The notes under the pieces were generated by a model. The model was not told where the DNA came from and searched no databases. It saw only the letters and a program-made list of their open reading frames with translations. A DNA stretch of 47,338 nt. Origin: Caldilineaceae bacterium. GTDB taxonomy: Bacteria; Chloroflexota; Anaerolineae; Caldilineales; Caldilineaceae. The translations under genes and the position numbers were made by a program. Shown piece after piece: positions 32,657 to 41,173 of this stretch (positions within the stretch are counted from its first letter, which is position 1; every line of letters begins with the position of its first letter). The stretch covers positions 1-47,338 of the forward strand of contig JACKBC010000050.1 of assembly GCA_020634755.1 (NCBI GenBank), written 5' to 3'.

Positions 32657-33442
32657 TTACCCAACCGTCCACATGCACGGATATGATACTGCGATTTGTA
32701 CAAAGCCAAACTTTTCCAAAATGGGTCGGCTCATGGGGCTGGCGTCTACGGTGAGGAAACGCCGCCCACGCTCTTGGGCTTCGCCGGCGCGCACGGCCAA
32801 CAAGCTGCTGTAGAGCCCCTTGCCGCGATGTTCGGCCAGCGTGGAACCGCCCCACAGGCTGGCAAACTGGCTGCCCTCGGGAAAGTAGACCCAAGCAGCG
32901 CTGGCCGGGGCGTTGTCCACATAGGCCACGTAAATACTCATCAATTCGGGGTGTTCGGTCAGGACGCTGGTCAGATACGCTATGAGATTGGTAGCGTCGT
33001 CCTGCCAGACCGCCTCTTTGATCATCCGCACATCTTCCAACTCTGCCGGACGCGTAATGCGCCGAATATCGTGGCCCCCCGGTTGGAAGAGCGCGGGGGG
33101 GGCAGCGGCCAACTCCAACACCATAATGGCCTCCGCATCTTCGACTATAAACCCGTGGCTGGCCAGCCTGCGCTCCAAGTTGGAGGGTGTATCGTAATCA
33201 TAGACTTTCCACTCAAAGTTTTGGCCTATCTCCGTGAAAAAGGCGACTTGGGCGCGAATCTCAGCGTCGGCGTTGGTTTCATCCAGGGTCGAATAGATAA
33301 TGGCGCCTTCGCCGTCTGCACTGGAGGCTATGTCGCGTATTAAGTGTGGCAGCACCTCGCGGCGGCTGTCGGGATAGCTCGTGTTAATGCGCTGGTCTTG
33401 GGTGTAAAGCGCCAAAATGTTGTCGATGTTCAGTTTTGTCAT
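32657..33442 (-). CDS. GNAT family N-acetyltransferase
   Basis: 261 residues. The acetyl-CoA pyrophosphate loop is EHRGKGLYSSL near residue 212, with preceding strand FASLWGGSTL and the C-terminal FLTVDASPMSRPILEKFGF. The N-terminal half, about 130 residues, is a second, weaker GNAT-like domain, so it is a double-GNAT arrangement. The start at 33442 is chosen over 33520, which has no better signal. Substrate unknown. Confidence 0.9.
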   Translation of the reverse strand: MTKLNIDNILALYTQDQRINTSYPDSRREVLPHLIRDIASSADGEGAIIYSTLDETNADAEIRAQVAFFTEIGQNFEWKVYDYDTPSNLERRLASHGFIVEDAEAIMVLELAAAPPALFQPGGHDIRRITRPAELEDVRMIKEAVWQDDATNLIAYLTSVLTEHPELMSIYVAYVDNAPASAAWVYFPEGSQFASLWGGSTLAEHRGKGLYSSLLAVRAGEAQERGRRFLTVDASPMSRPILEKFGFVQIAVSYPCMWTVG

Positions 33443-33470
33443 TGGTTTATTGACCCGTGTTAGAGTTGAG

Positions 33471-33617
33471 ATGCGGTTTGTAGTATATCTGAACCATCCA
33501 GCTGACGTGCAAGCATACATGCAACAACAGAGAACAGCTATCGCTGATATATGGGAGTCAATTGAAGCCCAATCCGATTATCAGCAGTTTCGTCAACGAT
33601 TGCTTTTAATCAATTAA
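33471..33617 (+). CDS. Possible 48-residue small ORF
   Basis: Between the divergent GNAT start and the phosphotransferase stop there is an ATG at 33471 leading to a protein-like sequence: NHPADVQAYMQQQRTAIADI, WESIEAQSDYQQFRQRLL, ending LIN. The amino-acid composition looks like real protein, unlike most shadow frames here. The ribosome site is weak (GAGTTGAG). It could be a remnant of a longer gene. No family recognised. Confidence 0.3.
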   Translation: MRFVVYLNHPADVQAYMQQQRTAIADIWESIEAQSDYQQFRQRLLLIN

Positions 33618-34532
33618 CGTCGCCAACGCCTCGGCGCAGGCAATGGTCGGTGCCCAGCCGCCGCTTGCGTCTTCTCCGTAACTCCAGCAAGCCGAAATCA
33701 TCGCATAGACAATGCCCCAGGCCACAAGGCGTTGGCGCGGCAATTGCAGGTGCTCGGTCAGAATGTCAATGCGCCGCGCCAGCAGCAGCTGAAGTTCATG
33801 GGCTGAATAGGGCGTTAGGTCTGGGTTGAGCAGCAGTGCGCCCACTTCACAGGCCCGTTCGCCCACGCGGCCTTTGGGGTCAATGGCCAGCCAGGTAGCG
33901 TCAGGGTCGCGGTCAGTGGAAAGTACGTTGTAATGGTGAAAGTCGCCGTGTAGCAACATCTGCTCCGGCGGTGCGGCCAGCAGGTCATGGGCCAAGGCGT
34001 GCACAGTCTCCACCAGCTTCTTGGGGAATGGCCCTACGCCATTTGGCAAAATAGCCAACGTGGCGCGCATCTCACCGACTAGCTCTGCATAGCGGGCAAA
34101 GCGATGCTGCGCCGGCGCCGGTTGCCAAAGCTGCTGCATAACGCTGGCTGCAATGGCGGTGGCGCGGGCGTCATCTGTGACGGTCGTCAGCATGGCCCCG
34201 GGCTGTACGCGCTCCAGCAGCAGGATGCCGCGCTCGGCGTCGCCAAAGAGCAGTTGCGCAATGCCGCGGCCATCGAAGATGCGCAACGCTTCAATTTCGC
34301 TAGTCAGCTCGTCATGGGGCACGCCCAATTTGAGGACGACCGCGGTCCCATCGACGCGGGTGGCAGGCAGCACGTAGTTATACGAGAGCAGCGCAAAGGG
34401 TGACTGCACGCGCAACGACCAGCGCTCGGCACATTCATCCACCAGCGCGGGCAACGCGTTTAGCCAGGCTTGCCCCTCATCGGCATATAGATTACGCATG
34501 TGTTGGGCAAATTGGGTGGGAATTTCAATCAT
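33606..34532 (-). CDS. Aminoglycoside/hydroxyurea-type antibiotic phosphotransferase
   Basis: 308 residues, streptomycin 6-kinase-like (APH(6)) fold. ATP-binding Lys68 in VVLKLG, the catalytic loop HGDFHHYN (His195, Asp197, Asn202) and the metal-binding Asp218 in AIDPKG are all present. It would phosphorylate a hydroxyl on a small molecule, perhaps an antibiotic; the real substrate is unknown. The start lies 6 bp after the stop of the MFS transporter gene in the same direction, so the two probably form an operon of export plus modification. Confidence 0.9.
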   Translation of the reverse strand: MIEIPTQFAQHMRNLYADEGQAWLNALPALVDECAERWSLRVQSPFALLSYNYVLPATRVDGTAVVLKLGVPHDELTSEIEALRIFDGRGIAQLLFGDAERGILLLERVQPGAMLTTVTDDARATAIAASVMQQLWQPAPAQHRFARYAELVGEMRATLAILPNGVGPFPKKLVETVHALAHDLLAAPPEQMLLHGDFHHYNVLSTDRDPDATWLAIDPKGRVGERACEVGALLLNPDLTPYSAHELQLLLARRIDILTEHLQLPRQRLVAWGIVYAMISACWSYGEDASGGWAPTIACAEALATLID

Positions 34533-34538
34533 CAGAAT

Positions 34539-35879
34539 TTACTCGAGATTTGCATAGGCGCCGTCTGTTTGTGGCGCTGGTTCAGCGGCTGCACCATATA
34601 TCCAAATCACCAAGCCGCTGAGCAAACGAATGACGCCCCCAGCGGCTAACCCAGTGCGCAGCCCAATCCAAGCGCCAACGAGTGGCCCCAGTAGCGAACC
34701 AGCCAAAATCGCTACGTTGGTGAGCAAGCTGTACCAGGCCATGTAATTGGGGCGCTGATCGTCTGGCACCCGTTCCAGCACATAGCTGAGAATGGCGCCC
34801 CCGGCAATGCCCCAGCCGATGCCGGCCAAGGCGGACGCCAACAAATAGGCAATGGGGTGCGTAGACATGGCGGTGACGCCGGGGTACGCGCTGAGCAGGG
34901 CGGCGCCCCACGCCAACCCTTTTTGATTGCCTATCCAGCCCGCCACTCTGGCGAGCTGCGTAGCGCTGATAAATTGACACACGTAAAAAAGAGCAGAACC
35001 ATAGCTGATTAATTTGTCGCTGTAGCCCAATGCGTCTACCCAATAGGGGTAGTAAAGGGCATTAGGCAAATAGAGCGCTACATACATAAAACCAATAACC
35101 AGCATGGCGCGCCCAAAGTCGCCGCGCAAAATTTCAACCTGCGGCAAACGCATTTGCGGTCGACGCCGCAGATAGCGGAAAGCCATGGGCGGTCGGATCA
35201 ATCCGCCGGCCGAGAAAATGCCGGGCCGCGCCACATCTTTCACCGATTTTGGCATATTGTATGGCTCGGCCGGTTTGGTTTGATCGTTGAGAAACCACAG
35301 GTGCAATGTACTCATGGCGCCGGCAAATGCCGCCAGCCCAAAGACCAGCTGATACCCCAGCGGAAACGGCAATCGATCTAGCAGGGCGCCGCATAAGAGA
35401 GAGGAGAGCACCGAAGCAATGGCCAGCAGCGCATAGCGAATGCCGATCACATGGTTGCGCCATTCGGGCGGCACAATGGCGGCAAAGAGCGCGTTGAAGC
35501 TAATGGCCAACAGCGTTCCCGGCACGCCCATGATCACGGTAGAGAGCAGCACAATATCGACCTGCAAGCGCTCGGCAAAGAATATAGAGAGCAATGGCCA
35601 AAGCAGGTAATAAAAGCGAAACACCAGGGCAGACCAAAAAACGGATCGGTCCATCTTCTTGTTTTGCAGCCAGAATCCGGCCGGCAGCGAAAATATCAGC
35701 GCTACAAGCGCCGGAATGGCAGAGAACCAGCCCAGTTGGGTTGTGGTTGCCCCCACGCGCGTCAGGTAGACCGATGCAAAGGCGATCAAGCTGCCGTTGA
35801 TAATGCCAAACCAGGCGATTTCAAAATAGAGGTGGCGAAAGTTACGGCGATGAATTTCGGGTATTGGTGTGCGAGCCAT
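34539..35879 (-). CDS. MFS transporter
   Basis: 446 residues with 12 predicted membrane helices. The N-terminal half has the pattern of major facilitator proteins, including the loop KKMDRSVFW after helix 2 and RNHVIGIRYALLA. The substrate cannot be told. It is upstream of the phosphotransferase gene with only 6 bp between them. Starting codon ATG at 35879. Confidence 0.92.
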   Translation of the reverse strand: MARTPIPEIHRRNFRHLYFEIAWFGIINGSLIAFASVYLTRVGATTTQLGWFSAIPALVALIFSLPAGFWLQNKKMDRSVFWSALVFRFYYLLWPLLSIFFAERLQVDIVLLSTVIMGVPGTLLAISFNALFAAIVPPEWRNHVIGIRYALLAIASVLSSLLCGALLDRLPFPLGYQLVFGLAAFAGAMSTLHLWFLNDQTKPAEPYNMPKSVKDVARPGIFSAGGLIRPPMAFRYLRRRPQMRLPQVEILRGDFGRAMLVIGFMYVALYLPNALYYPYWVDALGYSDKLISYGSALFYVCQFISATQLARVAGWIGNQKGLAWGAALLSAYPGVTAMSTHPIAYLLASALAGIGWGIAGGAILSYVLERVPDDQRPNYMAWYSLLTNVAILAGSLLGPLVGAWIGLRTGLAAGGVIRLLSGLVIWIYGAAAEPAPQTDGAYANLE

Positions 35880-35970
35880 GCAAAGCTTTCTGTTGCCGGT
35901 GAATTTGTTTGCTTTATTGTGCCCGAACTCACAGCCAAAACGCCAATACCATCCAGAACCAATCGCACAA

Positions 35971-36002
35971 AAAAGCCCGGCATCCCATGATGCCGGGCTT
36001 TT
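35971..36002 (-). terminator. Intrinsic terminator after glutamine synthetase
   Basis: AAAAGCCCGGCATC (35971-35984), loop CCAT, GATGCCGGGCTTTT (35989-36002). Reading from the glutamine synthetase stop at 36084 on the minus strand, a strong GC stem is followed by a T-run. It can also act on the plus strand. Confidence 0.9.
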
Positions 36003-36083
36003 TACCTCTGCACTTATTGACTTTATTTGTCACACCTACTGACGCATGCATTGCTATCGCAGCAAGCGCAGTAACGTGTATGC

Positions 36084-38258
36084 TTAGCGAATCGACAGCA
36101 TTTCCTGGTACGAGGGCAGCGGCCAGTAGGCGTCCGATACCAGACCTTCCAGCTCGTCTACCGTGCTGCGAATGGCCAGCATTTGTGGCAGAATCACGTT
36201 ACAGCAGTGTTCAGATTCGGCCTTGGCGTCTTCTGCTTCTTCGCCCAGCATCTCTTCGAGTTTGTTCAGGCCGGTCTGGAGATCATTGGTTAGCGCGGCC
36301 ACCCGCTCCAGCGTGCTGCTATCCAGCTTAATGCCCAGATCTTCCATGTCGTCAGCCGCTTTGGATAGATCGCGAATCGTGCTGATGGCGGCGGGGAATA
36401 TTTGCGTGCGTCCCATGCGCAGTACCAGATTGGCTTCTACCATCACCTGCATCACATACTGCTCGAGGCGCACTTCCATGCGGCTAATGGCTTCACGTTC
36501 GTTGAGCACCTCATACTTGCCAAACAGCGCCACAACCTCGGGCGCGCCCAGCACGGGCAGCGCTTCGGCAGAGTTGTGCATGTTGGGCAAACCGCGCTCT
36601 GCGGCCTCCGCGTGCCACGCCTCTGTGTAGCCATCGCCGTTGAAGATCACCCGGCCATGCTTGACCATAATGTCTTGGAGCAGCTTGCCCAGAGCGGCGT
36701 CAAACGAGCCATTGGATGCGGCCGGTTCCAAAGAGGTGGCAATGTAATCGAGCGATTCGGCCAAGATCAGGTTCCAAACGGTGAGCGGCCAGGCAATGGT
36801 CTGGCTAGAACCAACGGCGCGAAACTCAAACTTGTTGCCGGTGAAAGCAATGGGGCTGGTGCGGTTGCGGTCGCCGGAGTGCTTGGGCAGAGCCGGCAGA
36901 GTATCCACACCCAGCCGCAGCACATCTTTAGCCTTGGACGATGTGGCGCCGCCCGTCTTCTGAATCTGTTCGAACACATCGGTCAACTGGTCGCCCAGGA
37001 AGATAGACATAATGGCCGGTGGCGCTTCGTTGGCGCCCAGGCGATGGTCATTATCGGCTGAGGCCACCGAGGCGCGCAGCAGTTCGGCATGTACATCTAC
37101 GGCGCGGATCACGGCGCCACAGAAAGCCAGGAAGCGGGCGTTTTCGTGGGGGGTTTCACCCGGCTCCAGCAGGTTGCCCACGCTGGCGTTACCCAGCGAA
37201 AAGTTAAGATGCTTACCGGAGCCATTAATGCCGGCAAATGGCTTCTCGTGCAAAATGGCGACCAGACCGTGCTTTTCCGCCACCCGGCGCAACATGAGCA
37301 TAATCAGCTGCTGGTGGTCCGCAGCCACGTTGCCGTCTTCATACATTGGCGCAATTTCAAACTGCCCCGGCGCCACTTCGTTATGACGGGTCTTGACCGG
37401 CACGCCCAGCTTAAACAGCTCGCGCTCGGTTTCTAGCATACAGGCCAAAACGCGTGGTTCAATCGATCCAAAATAGTGATCGTCAAACTGTTGGCCTTTG
37501 GCGGGCGCCGACCCAAAGAGCGTGCGGCCAGATGTGCGCAGGTCCGGGCGCGCCAGATAGAAAGAACGATCGACCAGGAAATACTCTTGCTCGGGACCGG
37601 CCGTGGAGACAACGGGCGTTTTGCTATCGTCGCCAAAGAGTTTCAATACGCGGCGCGCCTGTTTGTCCAGGGCCTGCATGGCGCGCAGGAGCGGCGTTTT
37701 CTTGTCCAGCGCCTCGCCGGTCCAGGAAACAAACGCCGTGGGAATACAGAGCGTGGCGCCGTTGGCGTTCTCAATAATGTAGGCCGGGCTGGTTACATCC
37801 CACGCGGTGTAGCCACGAGCTTCAAAGGTTTGGCGAATGCCGCCGGTGGGGAAGCTGGAACCGTCTGGCTCGCCCTGGATAAGCTGTTCGCCGCTAAACT
37901 CGGCAATGGCCGTGCCCTCACCGGTGGGATTGAAGAAGCTATCGTGCTTCTCGGCCATAAGGCCGGTAAGCGGATAGAAAACATGGGCGTAATGGGTCGC
38001 GCCTTTTTCCAATGCCCAATCTTTCATGGCCGAAGCCACCACATCGGCCACAGATTCATCAATTTGCGTGCGCTGTTCAATCGTCTTGGCCAGAGATTTG
38101 TAGACTCCTTTGGGGAGCCGCTTTTTCATCTCCGCTTTGTCAAACACGTTGGCGTTGAACAGTTCGCTGGTGGGTGCGTTCTGATAGCTAAAGGTCTCCT
38201 TCGCGGCGCCATGTGTAACGATCGCGATGGCGTCTAACCGGGCTTGGTTTCCACTCAT
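36084..38258 (-). CDS. glnN: Glutamine synthetase type III
   Basis: 724 residues, the length of the GSIII family (about 700-730) and not of GSI (470) or GSII (350-400). It makes glutamine from glutamate, ammonia and ATP. Motifs seen: KHDSFFNPTGEG, the GGIRQTFEARGYTAWDVTSPAYI region, the AGPEQEYFLVD metal site, RHNEVAPGQFEIAPMYE, and NGSGKHLNFS with the ammonia/ATP site. The start follows GGAGAG. The upstream region shows a candidate promoter with a GGTCAT palindrome. Single gene with its own terminator; GSIII is typically nitrogen-regulated. Confidence 0.97.
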   Translation of the reverse strand: MSGNQARLDAIAIVTHGAAKETFSYQNAPTSELFNANVFDKAEMKKRLPKGVYKSLAKTIEQRTQIDESVADVVASAMKDWALEKGATHYAHVFYPLTGLMAEKHDSFFNPTGEGTAIAEFSGEQLIQGEPDGSSFPTGGIRQTFEARGYTAWDVTSPAYIIENANGATLCIPTAFVSWTGEALDKKTPLLRAMQALDKQARRVLKLFGDDSKTPVVSTAGPEQEYFLVDRSFYLARPDLRTSGRTLFGSAPAKGQQFDDHYFGSIEPRVLACMLETERELFKLGVPVKTRHNEVAPGQFEIAPMYEDGNVAADHQQLIMLMLRRVAEKHGLVAILHEKPFAGINGSGKHLNFSLGNASVGNLLEPGETPHENARFLAFCGAVIRAVDVHAELLRASVASADNDHRLGANEAPPAIMSIFLGDQLTDVFEQIQKTGGATSSKAKDVLRLGVDTLPALPKHSGDRNRTSPIAFTGNKFEFRAVGSSQTIAWPLTVWNLILAESLDYIATSLEPAASNGSFDAALGKLLQDIMVKHGRVIFNGDGYTEAWHAEAAERGLPNMHNSAEALPVLGAPEVVALFGKYEVLNEREAISRMEVRLEQYVMQVMVEANLVLRMGRTQIFPAAISTIRDLSKAADDMEDLGIKLDSSTLERVAALTNDLQTGLNKLEEMLGEEAEDAKAESEHCCNVILPQMLAIRSTVDELEGLVSDAYWPLPSYQEMLSIR

Positions 38259-38324
38259 TTCAGTCTCTCCGTCTAGGTTAAAACGTTGAATTGAACACTT
38301 TGCATGAAGTTCGCTTTATCAAAT

Positions 38325-38347
38325 GGTCATGTTTATGACCCTATATA
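38325..38347 (-). promoter_or_regulatory. Candidate glnN operator and -10
   Basis: A perfect inverted repeat GGTCAT-GTTT-ATGACC occupies 38325-38340. Just upstream on the minus strand, TATATA (38347-38342) could be a -10, with TTTCAT 16 bp before it as a poor -35. A repressor bound at the palindrome would block the start of transcription. The binding protein is unknown. Confidence 0.5.
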
Positions 38348-38428
38348 GTTTAGCAAAGCACAAATGAAACAACATAGGTAACTTATACAAAATTATACTT
38401 TGACGACTGTGCAAGCTGCACAAGAATC

Positions 38429-39178
38429 TTAAAAATTGCCGTTTAACCAGCGCAGACAATCGGTAGACCAGGCAAATTCGGCGCCCAACCCCAAGCCGTG
38501 GCGTCCTTTTTCATAGATGTGCAGTTCAAATGGCACGCCATTTTTACGCAAAGCCGATGCAAAGAGGAGGCTGTTTTCAACCGGCACCGCGGCATCTTCC
38601 CAGGTGTGCCAAATAAAGCAGGGGGGCGTCCGCACCGTGACGTGTTCGTGGCAAGAGACGCTCTGCGCCAATGTTTCAGGCGCATTTTCGCCCAGCAAGT
38701 TGGTGCGGCAGCCGGCGTGCGCATGTTCACCCTGCATGGTGATGACCGGATAGCAGAGAATGCCAAAGGCCGGACGCAACGGCACGGCGCTTTCATACTG
38801 GCCGTGGGCCACTAGCGTGTGCGCCGCCAGATGGCCGCCCGCCGACGAACCCATGACGCCAATGCGTTGTGGGTCCACATTAAAATCGGCGGCATGGGTG
38901 CGCACGGTTTCCAATGCGGCCAAGCCATCTTCCAACATAGCCGGATGGCGAAAGCCATCAACACCCAAACGGTAGGTCACCACGAAACAGGTATAACCGT
39001 GTTGGGCGAAAAAGTTGGCATAGCCCGGACCTTCATGCGCCGCCAGGCCTCGATAGCCGCCGCCGGGAAAAATTACAATGGCTGCCCCTGTGGCCAGGCC
39101 GGGTTGCGGCAAATAACAGTCGATTTGCGGCGCCGGTGCGGTCGTCCCGCTGGCCAGCGCGCCCATAAGTTGTTGCAT
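38429..39178 (-). CDS. Alpha/beta hydrolase, acetyl-esterase type (BD-FAE-like)
   Basis: 249 residues. Oxyanion motif FPGGGY at 37-42, nucleophile Ser112 in GSSAGG, Asp195 in WEDAAVP and His227 in GRHGLG complete the triad. This layout fits carbohydrate-ester or feruloyl/acetyl esterases that act on plant polymers. No signal peptide, so cytoplasmic. The start follows GGAGG at 6 bp. It is upstream of glnN on the same strand with a 170-bp gap that holds the glnN control region. Confidence 0.9.
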   Translation of the reverse strand: MQQLMGALASGTTAPAPQIDCYLPQPGLATGAAIVIFPGGGYRGLAAHEGPGYANFFAQHGYTCFVVTYRLGVDGFRHPAMLEDGLAALETVRTHAADFNVDPQRIGVMGSSAGGHLAAHTLVAHGQYESAVPLRPAFGILCYPVITMQGEHAHAGCRTNLLGENAPETLAQSVSCHEHVTVRTPPCFIWHTWEDAAVPVENSLLFASALRKNGVPFELHIYEKGRHGLGLGAEFAWSTDCLRWLNGNF

Positions 39179-39226
39179 AATCGTCCTCCAGTAAGGTAAA
39201 GCAGTGAGTAAGCTTAATGAGACCAG

Positions 39227-39315
39227 CTAGTGCCGCGAATATTTAATTTTTAGAAATCACCATACGAGCACAAGTCATCAGGAATTTCTAAAAATTAAGC
39301 GGCCAGACAACTAGG
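39227..39315. repeat. MITE-like hairpin with CTAG ends
   Basis: TTAATTTTTAGAAAT (39243-39257) pairs perfectly with ATTTCTAAAAATTAA (39284-39298). Outside it GCCGC pairs with GCGGC and the ends read CTAGT and ACTAG. About 90 bp in total. No coding capacity. Confidence 0.65.
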
Positions 39316-39388
39316 TTTTTAGCAATCTCTGGTTATTTTATTTGTCAAAACTTTCTTGGTTTCCCTTGAACCGCAAATAAGTTTGAAT

Positions 39389-39420
39389 AAGAAGACCGAC
39401 CCATAGAGGCCGGTCTTCTT
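39389..39420 (-). terminator. Terminator-like hairpin after the YceI gene
   Basis: AAGAAGACCG (39389-39398) pairs with CGGTCTTCTT (39411-39420). It is about 190 bp past the YceI stop on the minus strand, with no long T-run. Confidence 0.5.
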
Positions 39421-39498
39421 ACAATACGCTGGTTGTCTTACAATACCAAATTATGAATTACGCAAAGTATGGAAACAATGTCATTCAGCTAGCGAAAA

Positions 39499-39560
39499 GT
39501 GCGTCGCACGGTGTCCGGCATTGGGCCTCCAGCACTCGAGTGGCGCACCGTACGTCGCAC
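39499..39560. repeat. GTGCGTCGCAC palindromic repeat
   Basis: GTGCGTCGCAC at 39499-39509 is one arm of a longer imperfect palindrome ending at 39560 with TACGTCGCAC. The same 11-mer occurs at 22547 and 43212. Confidence 0.65.
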
Positions 39561-39608
39561 TTGAAGCGGCCTTACCTTAAGCGCATTGAGGATAGAGATG
39601 GCCTTTTC

Positions 39609-40463
39609 TTATGTGCTGGCCACAAAGGTAAAGGCTAGCTGCACTTCATCGGTCACGTTGGCAACGCTGGGCACGCTAGGGATGGAAAGATCATAATCCG
39701 AGCGCAAGATTTGGGTCGAAGCCGAGCCGCTGATCTCATTATCCGACAGCACAGATATTTCGGTGACAAAGGTGGCGGGCTTTGTTACGCCACTGATGGT
39801 CAGGTCACCGGTGATTTGCAGCGTGAACGTATCGCCGGGTGCAGCTGTAGAGGGCAACCCTTCGATGCTGGTGGGTGTAAAGACAATATAGCGGTTGGCC
39901 TCGTTGCTCGTTTGCAAGATAAAGCGCTGGATGGCGCCATTGCGCCGGTCGCTATCGGTGGCGAGCGTGCTGGCGTCGATCTGGATGGCGCCAATGGTGC
40001 TGGCGGTTGGGTCTGCGCGGTCGATGGAAATCTCACCGCTCACTTGAGACGTGGTGCCGACAACCGTGGTTGGCGCGCCCAATAACACTTCATTGAGCGT
40101 AAAGCTGGCCGTAGATTGGCTGGCATCAATGGTGAAAACTTGGACAGAAGCGTCGGCGGCCGCCGTATTCGCGTCGCTGCTCTCCGTGGTAGTCATTGCG
40201 GCAGAGGCATCTGTATCCGTTGCCGATGCGCTGTTGGCATCCGTATTAGCGTCAGCTGTATTTTCCGCATCCTCTGCAGGGGCGGCATCCGCCGCAGTTG
40301 CTGCGTCTGCTTGGGATAACGTAGCCGTGGGCTCAACCACCGCGGCACTCTCATTATTGGTGGTTTCGGCACTCTGATCGCTTTGGCCACCGCAAGCCCA
40401 TAGGGTGGCAGCCAGCAGGAGGACTCCAATGAGCAGCGCCAAATTTTTAAACTGTTTTTGCAT
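39609..40463 (-). CDS. YceI-family lipoprotein
   Basis: 284 residues. Lipoprotein signal: hydrophobic N-terminus and lipobox LWAC with Cys24. A low-complexity linker, residues about 25-107, is made almost only of Ala, Thr, Asp, Ser, Glu and Asn, followed by a YceI domain (FTIDASQSTASFTLNEVL, DRRNGAIQRFIL, LTISGVTKPATF, and a final IPSVPSVANVTDEVQLAFTF). YceI is a lipocalin-like beta barrel that binds isoprenoids in characterised members. The linker would hold it away from the membrane. Ligand unknown. Confidence 0.93.
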   Translation of the reverse strand: MQKQFKNLALLIGVLLLAATLWACGGQSDQSAETTNNESAAVVEPTATLSQADAATAADAAPAEDAENTADANTDANSASATDTDASAAMTTTESSDANTAAADASVQVFTIDASQSTASFTLNEVLLGAPTTVVGTTSQVSGEISIDRADPTASTIGAIQIDASTLATDSDRRNGAIQRFILQTSNEANRYIVFTPTSIEGLPSTAAPGDTFTLQITGDLTISGVTKPATFVTEISVLSDNEISGSASTQILRSDYDLSIPSVPSVANVTDEVQLAFTFVAST

Positions 40464-40517
40464 GATGGTTTCCTTTCGGTTTTTGGCTAACGTTAAAACT
40501 ACTTACAGATAAGAACA

Positions 40518-40588
40518 TATCCGTAAATTCGGTTGTGAACTGTGTACCGTCTCTGGCCGATCGGTTTGGCACAGAGAATTTACGGATA
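40518..40588. repeat. Inverted repeat upstream of the YceI gene
   Basis: TATCCGTAAATTC (40518-40530) pairs perfectly with GAATTTACGGATA (40576-40588), with 45 bp between. It lies 55 bp upstream of the YceI start, so it could be a regulatory site or a repeat. Confidence 0.55.
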
Positions 40589-40651
40589 AATCTAAGTATG
40601 ACAGGGAAATCTCATACAGTTGTCAAGATTTTATGAGAAGATGATGAGAAC

Positions 40652-40691
40652 AAAAAAAGCGGGCCTGCCAAATGACTTTTGACAGGCCCGC
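40652..40691 (-). terminator. Intrinsic terminator after the CopD-like gene
   Basis: GCGGGCCTGCCAAA (40659-40672) pairs with TTTGACAGGCCCGC (40678-40691), one mismatch. On the minus strand it is followed by seven T (40658-40652). It sits 33 bp past the stop at 40724. Confidence 0.9.
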
Positions 40692-40723
40692 ATGAGGGGA
40701 AACTTATTCAGTTTTGCGCCCAT

Positions 40724-41173
40724 TCACGAAACAGCATAGAGCGCGCGCGTCATTAAGCCAATGGCGATAATGGTCAGAATAAAACCAATCCAGGCTAAAC
40801 GGCGCGCGCGCCCACCATCTCCGGTTTGTGCCATATTACGAAGTGCGGGACGCAGGGCGCTATCGCCCATGCCCAGCAGCGCAATGGCAATGACAAGGCA
40901 GGTGATGATAATGCCGCCCCATTCACCGCCGCGCATAATGGTGGCGTAACCACGCGTGCGCCATACTAGAATCAGGCCAAACACAATTGTCGCCGTGCCT
41001 GCGTAACTCAGCACGCGCATGATGCCGATGGTCACGCCGAGCAGCGTTTCATTGGCCGGTCGTGCCAGGCGCGGGATTAGCACCAGCACCATCAGGGCAT
41101 AGCCGCCCACCCAAATGGCCCCCGCCAATACGTGTCCATAGCGTATCAGCCACGTGACGAGCAAGGGCAGCAC
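40724..41173 (-). CDS. CopD/DUF2269-like four-helix membrane protein
   Basis: 149 residues with four hydrophobic helices. The first helix contains RYGHVLAGAIWVGGY, the pattern of the CopD-like domain (His-x-Ala-x4-Trp-x-Gly-Gly). This suggests a heme or metal role, but the assignment is tentative. The start is a GTG at 41173 that overlaps the last base of the binding-protein stop codon (TAG), implying translational coupling to a peptide-binding protein, an unusual pairing. Alternative starts further in (ATG at 41089) would cut into helix 1. Confidence 0.7.
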   Translation of the reverse strand: MLPLLVTWLIRYGHVLAGAIWVGGYALMVLVLIPRLARPANETLLGVTIGIMRVLSYAGTATIVFGLILVWRTRGYATIMRGGEWGGIIITCLVIAIALLGMGDSALRPALRNMAQTGDGGRARRLAWIGFILTIIAIGLMTRALYAVS

